Shown here: positions 36,622 to 44,677 of the stretch, one piece after another | Layout: the number at the start of each line of letters is the position of its first letter | How positions within the stretch are numbered: position 1 is the stretch's first letter | From: QAMX01 sp964515055 | GTDB lineage: Bacteria > Bacillota > Clostridia > Oscillospirales > QAMX01 | Assembly (NCBI GenBank): GCA_964515055.1 | Contig: CAZEUG010000010.1 | Location: forward strand, 1 to 52,700 | Length of the DNA: 52,700 nucleotides | Direction: 5' to 3' | Notes under the pieces: model-generated | What the model was told of the DNA's origin: nothing | Databases searched by the model: none | Seen by the model: only the letters and a program-made list of their open reading frames with translations | Position numbers and translations under genes: made by a program

Positions 36622-36721
36622 GTCTCGTGTACCACTGCGAGAGAAAACAGGTTCCTACGATCAGGTAGAACACCTCGAAGTGCTGCCCCTCAGTTTGATC
36701 AACTTGATCGACTGAGGGGCC
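36622..36721 (+). ncRNA. tracrRNA of a type II-C CRISPR system
   Basis: A segment of about 100 bases. The anti-repeat (36629-36661) pairs with the minus-strand form of the CRISPR repeat at 38244-38279: CTGTTTTC, CTCGCA and TCGTAG blocks match, with a short central mismatched bulge as in known tracrRNA:crRNA duplexes. It is followed by the linker and a terminal hairpin in which GCCCCTCAGT (36685-36694) pairs with ACTGAGGGGC (36711-36720). The layout closely parallels the Neisseria meningitidis II-C tracrRNA, which also ends in a CCCC/GGGG hairpin. There is no T-run after the hairpin, so transcription may continue into the cas9 remnant. Confidence 0.8.
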
Positions 36722-36752
36722 GCTTCGTATCCGGAAAAAGGGGCGTCTGCAC

Positions 36753-37508
36753 ATGGCAAATTTTCATTATACACTCGGACTGGATATCGGTATCGCGTCT
36801 GTCGGCTGGGCAGTCCTGCGAAACAACCTCGATGGGGAGCCGGAACGAATAGATGATCCTGGCGTCCGGGTTTTCGAAAGGGCAGAAAATGAGCAGGACG
36901 GCTCCAGCCTGGCTCTGCCACGCAGAGAAGCCAGAGGCACGCGCCGGAGATTGCGGAGACACCGGCACCGTCCGGAGCGGATTCGTTATCTGCTGGAGCA
37001 GTGCGGTGTGATGAGCATGGAGGAGATCGAAAAGCTCTATCAGCAGCCGGGCGGCTTTCGCATTTCACCCTGTCAGCTCCGGGCGGAAGCTCTGGATCGT
37101 CCGCTTTCCAAAGAAGAAGCCGTGCGCGTGCTGATTCACCTGGCACAGCGCCGGGGATATTGCTCCAACAGCACATCGGAAGCAGCCAGGCATGCAAAGG
37201 AAACGGGAAAGGTCAAAACGGCGATTCAGGAAAACCGCGACTGCATGAAGGAAAACGGATATCGAACCATCGGTGAAATGATGTTCAGGGATCTGCGATT
37301 CTGGATGGTCAACATGGACGGCACACTGGTTCACCGCACCCACAATTCACCGGGACAGTACGATTTCACCGTTGAACGGTCAGCCATCCTGGAAGAAATC
37401 CGACAGATTTTTGCCGCACAGCGTCACCGGAGGACAGTGAGATGGAATACAGGAACATTGTCCTTTCCCGCCTGGCCAGACTGTCCGTCCGACAGCAGCA
37501 GCTGGTGA
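36753..37508 (+). pseudogene. cas9: cas9 remnant, N-terminal fragment only
   Basis: The first ~225 residues match a type II-C Cas9: RuvC-I motif LGLDIGIASVGWAV with the catalytic aspartate, the arginine-rich bridge helix (REARGTRRRLRRHRHR), and the start of the REC lobe up to EEIRQIFAAQR. After that the frame runs out of frame across the start of cas1 and stops at 37508. Everything after early REC (HNH, RuvC-II and III, PAM-interacting domain, roughly 800 residues) is missing; a large internal deletion joins the early gene to a point just before cas1. An AAAAGGGGCG ribosome binding site remains. The 251-residue product cannot be a nuclease. Intact relatives would be ~1050-1100 residues. Confidence 0.85.
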
Positions 37509-37815
37509 TCGAACAGGAGGAAACCTGCACGGTACCGATCGAGGATCTGTCATCGGTGCTCATCGAACCGTTCCCCCAATTGTGGATCTGTATGTGGCGC
37601 AGAATGTTTCCAAACCGGACAGCGGTCTGTCGCAAACGCAGAAAATCGAGCTGTTTCATCTCACCAATGTGCTGGTCAAACAGGCAGGCAAGCAGTTCCG
37701 CGTCATGCTGTCGATGGGACGAACCTGTACGGCACTGGCCAACAGCATCACGGAGCAGAAAATGCTGTTGGAGCTGCCGGAGCTGCTGCCGCTGGAACAG
37801 CACCGATATGAATAG
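37442..37815 (+). pseudogene. cas1: cas1 remnant with internal deletion and frameshift
   Basis: The N-terminal ~42 residues (MEYRNIVLSRLARLSV to IEDLSSVLIE) match type II Cas1. The C-terminal part is present in another frame: PIVDLYVAQNV to LLPLEQHRYE, corresponding to the region after the conserved DL-EPFRP motif. About 180 residues between, with the metal-binding Glu/His/Asp residues, are gone. The join lies at an LIE/EPF sequence that would occur at both ends (SVLIE and DLIEPF), suggesting deletion between short direct repeats. A CCGCCC to CCCCC-type loss of one base then shifts the frame. The remnant cannot support spacer integration. Its stop overlaps the cas2 start. Confidence 0.82.
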
Positions 37816-38128
37816 ACTGATGCGGATTCTGGTGATGTTTGACCTGCCGGTTCGAACGAAGGAAGCGCGCCGAAACGCCACGAAGTTCCGAAACTTTCTG
37901 CTCAAGGACGGATACCATATGGTACAGTATTCGGTGTATGCGCGAGTCTGCAACGGCAGGGATTCGGTCGAAACCCATAAAAAACGGGTACAGTCGGTTC
38001 TGCCGCCGAAGGGCTCGGTCAGAATGCTGGTGGTCACGGAAAAACAGTATCAGGCCATCGAGCTGCTGGTCGGCCAGCCAACGTTCTATGATCGGCCGCA
38101 GCAGGCCGAACAGCTGATGATTTTTTAG
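37808..38128 (+). CDS. cas2: CRISPR-associated protein Cas2 (type II)
   Basis: A complete 106-residue Cas2: RILVMFDLPV with the conserved aspartate of the ferredoxin-like fold, RNFLLKDGYHMVQYSVYAR, and the C-terminal VVTEKQYQAIELLVG strand. The ATG overlaps the cas1 stop (ATGAATAG). Cas2 bridges Cas1 dimers during spacer acquisition. With cas1 destroyed it has no partner in this locus, so its intact frame suggests recent decay of the rest. It ends directly before two hairpin terminators. Confidence 0.9.
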   Translation: MNRLMRILVMFDLPVRTKEARRNATKFRNFLLKDGYHMVQYSVYARVCNGRDSVETHKKRVQSVLPPKGSVRMLVVTEKQYQAIELLVGQPTFYDRPQQAEQLMIF

Positions 38129-38131
38129 AAA

Positions 38132-38173
38132 AAAATAAGGAACGGCTTCCGAAGAAACCGTTCCTTATTTTTG
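38132..38173. terminator. Terminator after cas2
   Basis: AAAATAAGGAACGG (38132-38145) pairs with CCGTTCCTTATTTT (38158-38171) with T-runs on both strands. It begins 3 bases after the cas2 stop. Confidence 0.85.
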
Positions 38174-38174
38174 C

Positions 38175-38223
38175 GCGAATTGCCCGATTGTAAAAGCAAA
38201 ACGGGACAATTCGCGACTTTTTT
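38175..38223 (+). terminator. Second hairpin after cas2
   Basis: GCGAATTG-CCCG (from 38175) pairs with CGGG-A-CAATTCGC (to 38214), leaving one bulged A, and is followed by a T-run (38218-38223). It may be a back-up terminator or a boundary of the CRISPR array. Confidence 0.6.
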
Positions 38224-38243
38224 GCGTTCTCCGTTTTCAAACG

Positions 38244-38328
38244 ATTATACCATTGCGAGGGAAAACAGGGAACTACGACCAAAGCCAATCACACCATGTA
38301 ACACGTCAAATGATACCACTGCGCGAAG
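38244..38328 (-). CRISPR. Minimal CRISPR array: one repeat, one spacer, one decayed partial repeat
   Basis: One 36-base repeat (38244-38279) reads, on the minus strand, GTCGTAGTTCCCTG at its 5' end and CTCGCAATGGTATAAT at its 3' end. This is closely like II-C repeats such as that of N. meningitidis, where the 3' end also serves as a -10 promoter box. A 30-base spacer (38280-38309) follows, then a truncated, diverged repeat copy (from 38310, ATGATACCACTGCGCGA on the plus strand). The array has shrunk to the point that most CRISPR finders would miss it. The good match to the tracrRNA anti-repeat supports the call. Confidence 0.75.
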
Positions 38329-38363
38329 AAAAAAGCAATAGCATCTTGCCTTCGTGCTGACAT

Positions 38364-39731
38364 TCACCGGCGGGTGACGGGCAGTTCCCAGATGACGAGC
38401 TGGCGGTAATAAAGTGCGAGGCCGATGGCACCGGCGATCAGCTCAGAGGCCGGGAAAGCAATCCAGACGTAGTTCAGTCCGATGCGGGAGCAGACCCAGA
38501 AAATCGGAATCAGCAGGAAAATCTGCCGGGTCAGGGAGAGCATCAGGCTGGTCAGCCCGTTGCCGATCGCCTGAAAGAAAACCGGCATCAACAGAGAGAA
38601 AACCGCGCCCAAAAAGCTGGAACCGATGATCGGGAAAGCGACCTTCCCGATTTTTACGACCTGATCCGATTTGGAAAAGAGCCGCAGCAGCTGCTCCGGC
38701 AGGAGCGTGAAGCAGAGAATGCCGACCAGCATAAACGCCAGAGAAATCAAAAATGCGTGGCGCATCGTATCCCGGCAGCGCGCATAATTCCTCCGAGCGT
38801 GATTGAAGCTCAGAACCGGGACAATGCACGTCTGAAGCCCAAACAGGGGGATAAAGAAGAAGCTCTGCGCCTTGTAGTACAGCCCAAGCACCGTGACGGC
38901 AGCATCCGAAAATCCGGCAAGAATCACATTCAGGACAACGATATAGACCACATACAGCATCTGCATGGCGATCGACGAGTATCCATAATGATAAATGCGG
39001 GCAGCCAGCTGGCGCATGGCGGCAACGGACGGCGGGCGGCGGAATGCCGTGACGCCGACAATCGCAGCGGAAACCCACTGCCCCAGCACGGTGGCATAGG
39101 CTGCACCGGCAATGCCGAGCTCGGGAAACGGGCCGATGCCAAAAATCAACAGCCAGTCAAAGAGAATGTTGATCAGTGCGCCGATGATCTGCGCGAGCAT
39201 GGGCAGGCGCATATTGCCGCGAGCCTGATGCACCTTCGTCCAGCAGCCCTCCAGAAACGTTCCGAGACTGCCGACACAGACGATGGTGCCGTAGGTCACG
39301 GCGTCCTCAATGGCGGTGGAACCGGCCATGGCCGACATACGGACGTAGGGACGGATGATCAAAACGGAAAGCCCGGCGAAAACCGCCCACATCAGACACG
39401 CCAGAACCATTCCGGTGCCCGCGGCCGCATCGGCACGGTGCGGATTCTGCTGCGCGTATTTGCGCGCCATGTAGGTGTTGACGCCTACGCCGGTGCCGAC
39501 TGCCAGCGCAATGATCGCCAGCTGTAGCGGATAGATCACCGTGACGGCTGTCAACGCGTCATCCGAATAGCGGCCGACGAAAAAGCTGTCAACAATATTG
39601 TACAGAGCCTGAATCAACTGCCCCAGCATGACCGGTGGAGCAATCCTCCAGAGAATCTTCCCGATTCGCTCCGAACCGAAAAGCTCATATTGCGCAGTGC
39701 GCGTTTCCAAGGCGAATCCCTTCTTTTTCAC
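38364..39731 (-). CDS. MATE family efflux transporter (second copy)
   Basis: A 455-residue MATE exporter with the standard 12-helix duplicated fold; GKILWRIAPPVMLGQLIQALYN and VDSFFVGRYSD match the conserved first helices. It is only distantly similar to the MATE protein encoded at 32751-34130, so it is not a recent duplicate. The start is a GTG at 39731 with only a weak ribosome binding site, 27 bases after the darA stop on the same strand. Translation may depend on coupling with darA. No good terminator was seen downstream. Confidence 0.87.
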   Translation of the reverse strand: MKKKGFALETRTAQYELFGSERIGKILWRIAPPVMLGQLIQALYNIVDSFFVGRYSDDALTAVTVIYPLQLAIIALAVGTGVGVNTYMARKYAQQNPHRADAAAGTGMVLACLMWAVFAGLSVLIIRPYVRMSAMAGSTAIEDAVTYGTIVCVGSLGTFLEGCWTKVHQARGNMRLPMLAQIIGALINILFDWLLIFGIGPFPELGIAGAAYATVLGQWVSAAIVGVTAFRRPPSVAAMRQLAARIYHYGYSSIAMQMLYVVYIVVLNVILAGFSDAAVTVLGLYYKAQSFFFIPLFGLQTCIVPVLSFNHARRNYARCRDTMRHAFLISLAFMLVGILCFTLLPEQLLRLFSKSDQVVKIGKVAFPIIGSSFLGAVFSLLMPVFFQAIGNGLTSLMLSLTRQIFLLIPIFWVCSRIGLNYVWIAFPASELIAGAIGLALYYRQLVIWELPVTRR

Positions 39732-39758
39732 ACAATGGCCAACCCGGACGGGTCAGAA

Positions 39759-40094
39759 TCAGTATTTTGCACAGCTTTCGACATTCAGGACAAACACGAC
39801 AATCCCACCGGTCTGCACCTTCACGGGCATCGGCGGCAGTCCAGCCATACCGGAGGAGGACAGGAAGGTCGTCTCCATGCGCTCTCCTGCATGGTCCTTC
39901 AAAATGCCAAGTGCGTCATTCAGGCGCTCTGCCGCCAGACCGATCATCAGCGTGACGCTTTTCTTCTGCAGAAAACCGCCGGTCGATGAGAGCAATGTTG
40001 CGTAAAAACCGCGATCATTCAGCGCGTGAACGACTTCGGATGCATCACTGCCGGATAAAATTGCCAGAATCATTTTCTCACATGTCATTTCCAT
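39759..40094 (-). CDS. darA: PII-like cyclic-di-AMP receptor protein
   Basis: A 111-residue cytosolic trimeric PII-like signal protein (DarA/CdaA-receptor family) that binds c-di-AMP. Family marks are LLSSTGGFLQKKSVTLMIG with the STGGFL ligand loop, the central acidic helix, and the C-terminal GGIVVFVLNVE strand. The ATG at 40094 is 7 bases after AGGAGG; a TTG two codons earlier is possible but unlikely. In Firmicutes this gene often sits near tmk or holB; here it instead heads a unit with a MATE exporter. Promoter at 40161-40189. Confidence 0.9.
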   Translation of the reverse strand: MEMTCEKMILAILSGSDASEVVHALNDRGFYATLLSSTGGFLQKKSVTLMIGLAAERLNDALGILKDHAGERMETTFLSSSGMAGLPPMPVKVQTGGIVVFVLNVESCAKY

Positions 40095-40160
40095 AGCCAA
40101 ACCTCCTGTAATTCAATCCTGATAGACAAACGGATGAAACGATATCCGAATGATAAAATT

Positions 40161-40189
40161 ATTATACAATACACGAACAGAATGTTCAA
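40161..40189 (-). promoter_or_regulatory. Promoter of darA
   Basis: On the minus strand TTGAAC (40184-40189) and a perfect TATAAT (40161-40166) have 17-base spacing, 66 bases before the start codon. Confidence 0.75.
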
Positions 40190-40233
40190 CCAAACCTTGG
40201 ATAATTTTTGATGAATTTTTTTAGCAAAGCGTG

Positions 40234-40272
40234 AAAAAAAGATTCCGCAGGGACGGCAGTCCGTGCGGAATC
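40234..40272 (-). terminator. Terminator of the beta-galactosidase gene
   Basis: On the minus strand GATTCCGCA pairs with TGCGGAATC, extended by GGAC/GTCC, and is followed by seven T residues. Confidence 0.85.
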
Positions 40273-40277
40273 GAAGG

Positions 40278-42026
40278 TTACAGCAGAGGGGTATCCGTGA
40301 GCGTGACGACAGGCTTGTCCATTGCATCCGATTCGAACACAAGGATTTCGTTGTCGCCGGTATGCAGGAACGGAGCGGGGAGATAGAGCGTTTTCTGCGG
40401 GCCTGCTTCATTAAAATAACGGCCGAGGTTCTGCCCATTGACCACGACAAAGCCCTTGCGGAAGCCGTCCAGCCGGACAAACGTGTCCTGCGGCGCATCG
40501 TCAATGGTGAAATGCCCGCGCAAAAACTGCGGCTGATGGCCGACATCGTGGTAAGGCGCGAAGACGAGCGCGGAGAAATCGTCCATTTCCATCGGCGTCA
40601 TGTCCCAGCCAAAATGGAACCGCTGGCCGAGGCGGACACGGTGGAGCCCCTTATGATCGGCAAAGTGCGGCCCATAGTTGACGCGCCCCATGTTTTCCAC
40701 GAGAATGTCGATGCGTGCAGTTTCACCTTTTTTCAGCGACAGCTCCGGCTGATCCTCCTGATGTGGCGGGTTCACCGTCCCGCGGAATTCGCCGTCAATA
40801 AAAATCAGGGCGCGGTCGTGCAGCCCCTCCAGAATGAGCGGCAGCGGTTCGATGGGGCCGCGCACAACGGTGGAATAGAGGAGATAGCCGAGGCTCTGGC
40901 CGAGCGCTTCCATGTAGACCGGAGCCGGGCGGTGAACGGTCTGACCGAGGTGCTGCACCTGCTCGAAGAGCAGCGCCTGCTCCGTCAGGGTGACGTCGCC
41001 ATAGGCTTTCTTCAGGGATTCCTGTGCCGTCAGCGGCGGAACCGGATGAAAATGCGTCTGAATCAGCTCACGAATCGCATAGTAGGCCGGTGTGCGGTCA
41101 CCGGCTTCCGAAAGCGGCGCACAGTAGTCGTAGCTGGTGACGGTCGGCTGATAAAACTGGCTGTAGTTGGCACCGTTCCAGAAGCCGAAGTTGGTGCCGC
41201 CGTGGAACATATAGAAGTTGACCGAGGCGTGTGCATCCGCGATCTCCAGAAACTGCGCTGAAATTTCCTCGGCGGAGCGGGTGTGGTGCTCCTCAAACCA
41301 GTGATCAAACCAGCCGCACCAGAATTCGCCACACATGGTGGGCTGGCCGGGGCGGAAGGCGTTCAGAGCGGCAAACTCCGAGCGGACGCGGGAGCCGAAG
41401 TTGGCGACACAGACGAAATCGTCCAGCGTTCCGCCGCTCAGCATCCAGCTGCAGGTTCCGTCTGCGGTGTACAGCAGACAGTTGACATCGAATTCGTGGT
41501 ACATCTGGACGATGGCGCGCAGGTAATCCGAATCATCTCCGAAGCTGCCGTATTCGTTTTCGATCTGACACATGATGATGTTGCCGCCGTTGCCCGCAAA
41601 ATGCGGACGCAGCCGCCGGAACAGCTCTGCAAAATAGTGCCGAACCTTTTCCAAATACAGCGGGTCGCTGCAGCGCAGCTGAATGCGGTCATCGGAGAGC
41701 AGCCATGCGGGCAGACCGCCGCATTCCCACTCCGCACAGACGTAGGGCCCCGGACGAAGAATGACGTTCAAGCCGAGCGAAGCGGCCGTCTCCACATAAG
41801 CCTCAATGTCGCAGATGCCGTCAAAGCAGAAAACGCCCTCCCTGGGCTCGTGCAGATTCCAGAAGGTGTAGGTTTCCACCGTGTTGAAGCCGCATTCCTT
41901 GAGCTTCAGCATCCGGTCGTACCAGTATGCGCGGGGAATGCGGGGGTAGTGCATGGCACCGGATAAAATGGTGTACGGCTGGCCGTCCAGCAAAAAGTCG
42001 TGGCCGTCATAAGTCAGAATGGGCAT
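40278..42026 (-). CDS. GH35 family beta-galactosidase
   Basis: A 582-residue retaining beta-galactosidase. The N-terminal barrel (about 1-320) contains GAMHYPRIPRAYW, the acid/base glutamate in CQIENEYG (Glu158) and the nucleophile in CGEFWCGWF (Glu234). The C-terminal part (about 380-582) has beta domains typical of GH35, with GFRKGFVVVNGQNLGRY. No signal peptide, so it acts inside the cell on imported galactosides. The start at 42026 follows AAGGAGCGG; the longer option to 42080 is non-homologous. It has its own promoter (42083-42111) and terminator. Confidence 0.93.
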   Translation of the reverse strand: MPILTYDGHDFLLDGQPYTILSGAMHYPRIPRAYWYDRMLKLKECGFNTVETYTFWNLHEPREGVFCFDGICDIEAYVETAASLGLNVILRPGPYVCAEWECGGLPAWLLSDDRIQLRCSDPLYLEKVRHYFAELFRRLRPHFAGNGGNIIMCQIENEYGSFGDDSDYLRAIVQMYHEFDVNCLLYTADGTCSWMLSGGTLDDFVCVANFGSRVRSEFAALNAFRPGQPTMCGEFWCGWFDHWFEEHHTRSAEEISAQFLEIADAHASVNFYMFHGGTNFGFWNGANYSQFYQPTVTSYDYCAPLSEAGDRTPAYYAIRELIQTHFHPVPPLTAQESLKKAYGDVTLTEQALLFEQVQHLGQTVHRPAPVYMEALGQSLGYLLYSTVVRGPIEPLPLILEGLHDRALIFIDGEFRGTVNPPHQEDQPELSLKKGETARIDILVENMGRVNYGPHFADHKGLHRVRLGQRFHFGWDMTPMEMDDFSALVFAPYHDVGHQPQFLRGHFTIDDAPQDTFVRLDGFRKGFVVVNGQNLGRYFNEAGPQKTLYLPAPFLHTGDNEILVFESDAMDKPVVTLTDTPLL

Positions 42027-42082
42027 CTGCAATCCGCTCCTTATTCGATGAACTGTCGTTTGTGACAAAAGATCGTGCAATC

Positions 42083-42111
42083 AGTATAGCATAAATTCAC
42101 GACGTTTGCAA
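42083..42111 (-). promoter_or_regulatory. Promoter of the GH35 gene
   Basis: On the minus strand TTGCAA (42106-42111) and TATACT (42083-42088) with 17-base spacing, 56 bases before the start codon. Confidence 0.75.
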
Positions 42112-42234
42112 GCGAAAGATCGAGCAGAAACCGTCGATGCAGCGGAAGCGCCGATGAACTGGACACCTCTCTTGTTTTTGTCCCGGAAACCGGACACCTC
42201 GTTTGAGAAAACTGCCGAATTTGCGGCTCTGCCC

Positions 42235-42263
42235 TTGACAGTTGGGCTGACTTCCGATATAAT
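42235..42263 (+). promoter_or_regulatory. Consensus promoter of guaB
   Basis: Perfect TTGACA (42235-42240) and TATAAT (42258-42263) with 17-base spacing, 59 bases before the TTG start. I see no purine riboswitch in the short leader. Confidence 0.85.
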
Positions 42264-42322
42264 ATATAAAATATACTCTCTTACAGGGTGCTTCCAATAC
42301 TGCATTGAAGGAGTGGTCTGCT

Positions 42323-43795
42323 TTGGTTCATACCGATTTTTCCCATAAGTTCGCAAAAGATGGAATCACGTTTGATGATGTGCTGCTGATTCCGGCAGCC
42401 AGCAACGTTGTTCCGAAGGATGTAGACGTTTCAACCCACCTGACGAAGAAAATCCGTCTGAATATTCCGCTGATGAGCGCCGCAATGGATACGGTAACGG
42501 AATCCCGCATGGCCATTTCCATCGCCCGTGAAGGCGGCATTGGTATCATTCACAAAAATATGTCCATTGAGGCACAGGCCAGCGAGGTGGATCGCGTCAA
42601 GCGCTCGGAAAATGGCGTTATCACGAATCCATTCTTCCTGCCGCCGGACAAGACGCTGGCCGATGCGGATGAGCTGATGGCCAAATATCGGATTTCCGGT
42701 GTGCCGGTCTGCGAAAACAACCGCCTGGTCGGGATTATTACCAACCGCGACCTCAAATTCGAGGACGATATGTCCAAGCCGATCCGCGAAGTCATGACCA
42801 AGGAACACCTGATTACAGCGCCGGTCGGCACAACGCTGGAAGAAGCCAAAGCCATTCTGCGTCGCAACAAAATCGAAAAGCTGCCGCTGGTCGATGAAAA
42901 TTTCGCACTGCGCGGCCTGATTACCATCAAGGATATCGAAAAAGCCCTGCTGTATCCGAACTCTGCAAGAGACGATGACGGCCGCCTGCTGGTCGGCGCG
43001 GCCATTGGCGATGCGCCGAACATTCTGGAGCGCGTTGATGCATTGCTGGCGGCACACGCCGACGTGCTCGTGCTCGACTCGGCACACGGCCACAACATCA
43101 ACATCATCAACTGCCTGAAAAAAGTCAAACGCGCCTATCCAAACGCCCAGATCATCGCGGGCAACATCGCGACGGCGGAGGCGGCCCGCGCATTGATCGA
43201 TGCAGGTGCCGACGCGGTCAAAGTCGGTATGGGTCCAGGCTCCATCTGTACCACGCGTGTGGTCGCCGGTATCGGTGTGCCGCAGATCACGGCGGTATAC
43301 GATGCCGCGTGTGTCGCAACGGGCTATGGGATCCCGGTCATTGCAGACGGCGGTATCAAGTACTCCGGTGACGTTGTCAAGGCGCTGGCCGCCGGCGGTG
43401 ACGTGGTCATGCTTGGCAGCCTGCTGGCAGGCTGCGAGGAGAGCCCGGGCGAAAGCGAAATCTTCCAGGGTCGTCAATTCAAGGTCTACCGTGGCATGGG
43501 CTCCATCGGCGCTATGAACTGCGGCAGCAAGGATCGTTATTTCCAGGCCAACAACAAAAAGCTGGTGCCGGAAGGCGTCGAAGGCCGTGTCCCGCACAAG
43601 GGTCCGCTCTCCGAAACCATCTATCAGCTGATCGGCGGTCTCCGCTCTGGTATGGGCTACTGCGGCGCACCGGACATCCCGTCCCTGCAGATGAATGCAC
43701 AGTTCGTCCGCATCAGCAATGCCGGCCTGAAGGAAAGCCATCCGCATGATATCTTTATCACCAAGGAATCGCCAAACTATAGCATTCCGCAGTAA
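42323..43795 (+). CDS. guaB: IMP dehydrogenase
   Basis: Oxidises IMP to XMP, the committed step to GMP. The 490-residue enzyme has its barrel split by a pair of CBS domains (about 95-210). The catalytic loop GPGSICTTR holds Cys309, and the NAD/IMP sites include SAMDTVTE near the N-terminus and GGIKYSGD. The start is taken as a TTG at 42323, 9 bases after AAGGAG, giving the expected MVHTDFSHKFAKDG; the reading frame opens 6 codons earlier at a TTG that overlaps the ribosome binding site. A sugar isomerase gene follows after 21 bases. Confidence 0.94.
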   Translation: MVHTDFSHKFAKDGITFDDVLLIPAASNVVPKDVDVSTHLTKKIRLNIPLMSAAMDTVTESRMAISIAREGGIGIIHKNMSIEAQASEVDRVKRSENGVITNPFFLPPDKTLADADELMAKYRISGVPVCENNRLVGIITNRDLKFEDDMSKPIREVMTKEHLITAPVGTTLEEAKAILRRNKIEKLPLVDENFALRGLITIKDIEKALLYPNSARDDDGRLLVGAAIGDAPNILERVDALLAAHADVLVLDSAHGHNINIINCLKKVKRAYPNAQIIAGNIATAEAARALIDAGADAVKVGMGPGSICTTRVVAGIGVPQITAVYDAACVATGYGIPVIADGGIKYSGDVVKALAAGGDVVMLGSLLAGCEESPGESEIFQGRQFKVYRGMGSIGAMNCGSKDRYFQANNKKLVPEGVEGRVPHKGPLSETIYQLIGGLRSGMGYCGAPDIPSLQMNAQFVRISNAGLKESHPHDIFITKESPNYSIPQ

Positions 43796-43816
43796 ATCGA
43801 AAGGTCTTGTGATACT

Positions 43817-44623
43817 GTGAAAGTCAGTTTTTCCACCCTCGGCTGTCCCAACTGGACATTGACCGAAGTTCTTGCAGCGGCAAAGGATTTGAACTATGAC
43901 GGAATCGAGCTGCGCGGTCTGGGCGAAGATATCTATCTGCCGGACGCCAAGCTGTTTACAGAGGGCTGCGGCCGCATCTGTGCGGAACTCTCCGCACGGG
44001 GTCTGATGATCTCCTGCATTTCAACCGACTGCACGCTGCAAAATCCGGATCCGGCCATCCTGGAGCAGACGCGAGCCTACATTGATTTGGCCGCCAGGCT
44101 GCATACGCCGTATATCCGCGTCCTCGGCGACACCGCGCCGGAACCGGGCGACCACGTCAACACCGAACTCGTGACAGAACGGCTGATTCAGCTGGCACCG
44201 GAAGCGGCGGCCAAGGGCGTCACGCTGCTGCTTGAGTCGAACGGCGTCTACGCCAATACGAAGCTCCTGGCAGAAACGCTGCGCCGCGTGAATCATCCGG
44301 CTGTTGCCGCGCTGTGGGATATCAACCACCCCGTCCGCTACGCCGGTGAAACGCCGGAAGAAACCTATGCGAACATCGGCTCCTATGTCCGCCACGTCCA
44401 CGTCAAGGATACCGCGGTGGACGAAAACGGCCAGATCGTCTATAAAATGCTCGGCTATGGTTCGCTCCCGCTGAAGGATGCGTTTGCACTTCTGAAGCAG
44501 AACGGGTTTACCGGCTGTATCTCTCTGGAATGGACGAAGCGCTGGCACAATGAGCTGGAAGACGCCGGGATTGTCTTCTCCCATTTCATTTACGCTGTCC
44601 GCAAAATGTGGCAGTCCGCCTGA
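43817..44623 (+). CDS. Sugar phosphate isomerase/epimerase family TIM barrel
   Basis: A 268-residue xylose-isomerase-like barrel. Metal-ligand positions fit LLLESNG, WDINHPVR, HVHVKD and CISLEW, giving the usual Glu-Asp-His-Glu set. The substrate (hexulose, keto-acid or inositol type) cannot be assigned. The start is a GTG behind AAAGG, 21 bases after guaB, so co-transcription is likely even though no pathway link is obvious. A terminator follows. Confidence 0.85.
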   Translation: MKVSFSTLGCPNWTLTEVLAAAKDLNYDGIELRGLGEDIYLPDAKLFTEGCGRICAELSARGLMISCISTDCTLQNPDPAILEQTRAYIDLAARLHTPYIRVLGDTAPEPGDHVNTELVTERLIQLAPEAAAKGVTLLLESNGVYANTKLLAETLRRVNHPAVAALWDINHPVRYAGETPEETYANIGSYVRHVHVKDTAVDENGQIVYKMLGYGSLPLKDAFALLKQNGFTGCISLEWTKRWHNELEDAGIVFSHFIYAVRKMWQSA

Positions 44624-44639
44624 CAAACAGGTACCAACA

Positions 44640-44677
44640 CAGGCCGCTCCGGTTATCCGACCGAAGCGGCCTGTTTG
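44640..44677 (+). terminator. Terminator after the guaB-isomerase unit
   Basis: CAGGCCGCT (44640-44648) pairs with AGCGGCCTG (44665-44673), with inner CGGT/ACCG pairing, followed by a short T-rich tail. Confidence 0.75.

Noticed and set aside
36661..37197. A 178-codon minus-strand frame over the tracrRNA and cas9 remnant
   Set aside because: The plus-strand Cas9 motifs and tracrRNA structure explain this stretch, and the opposite frame has no known motif.
32751..39731. The two MATE genes (32751-34130 and 38364-39731) as a recent duplication flanking pyrR and the CRISPR remnant
   Set aside because: The proteins share only family-level similarity and the flanking DNA shows no repeat, so recent duplication is not supported.
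42431..43747. A 438-codon minus-strand frame over guaB
   Set aside because: Antisense shadow of a highly conserved IMP dehydrogenase gene.
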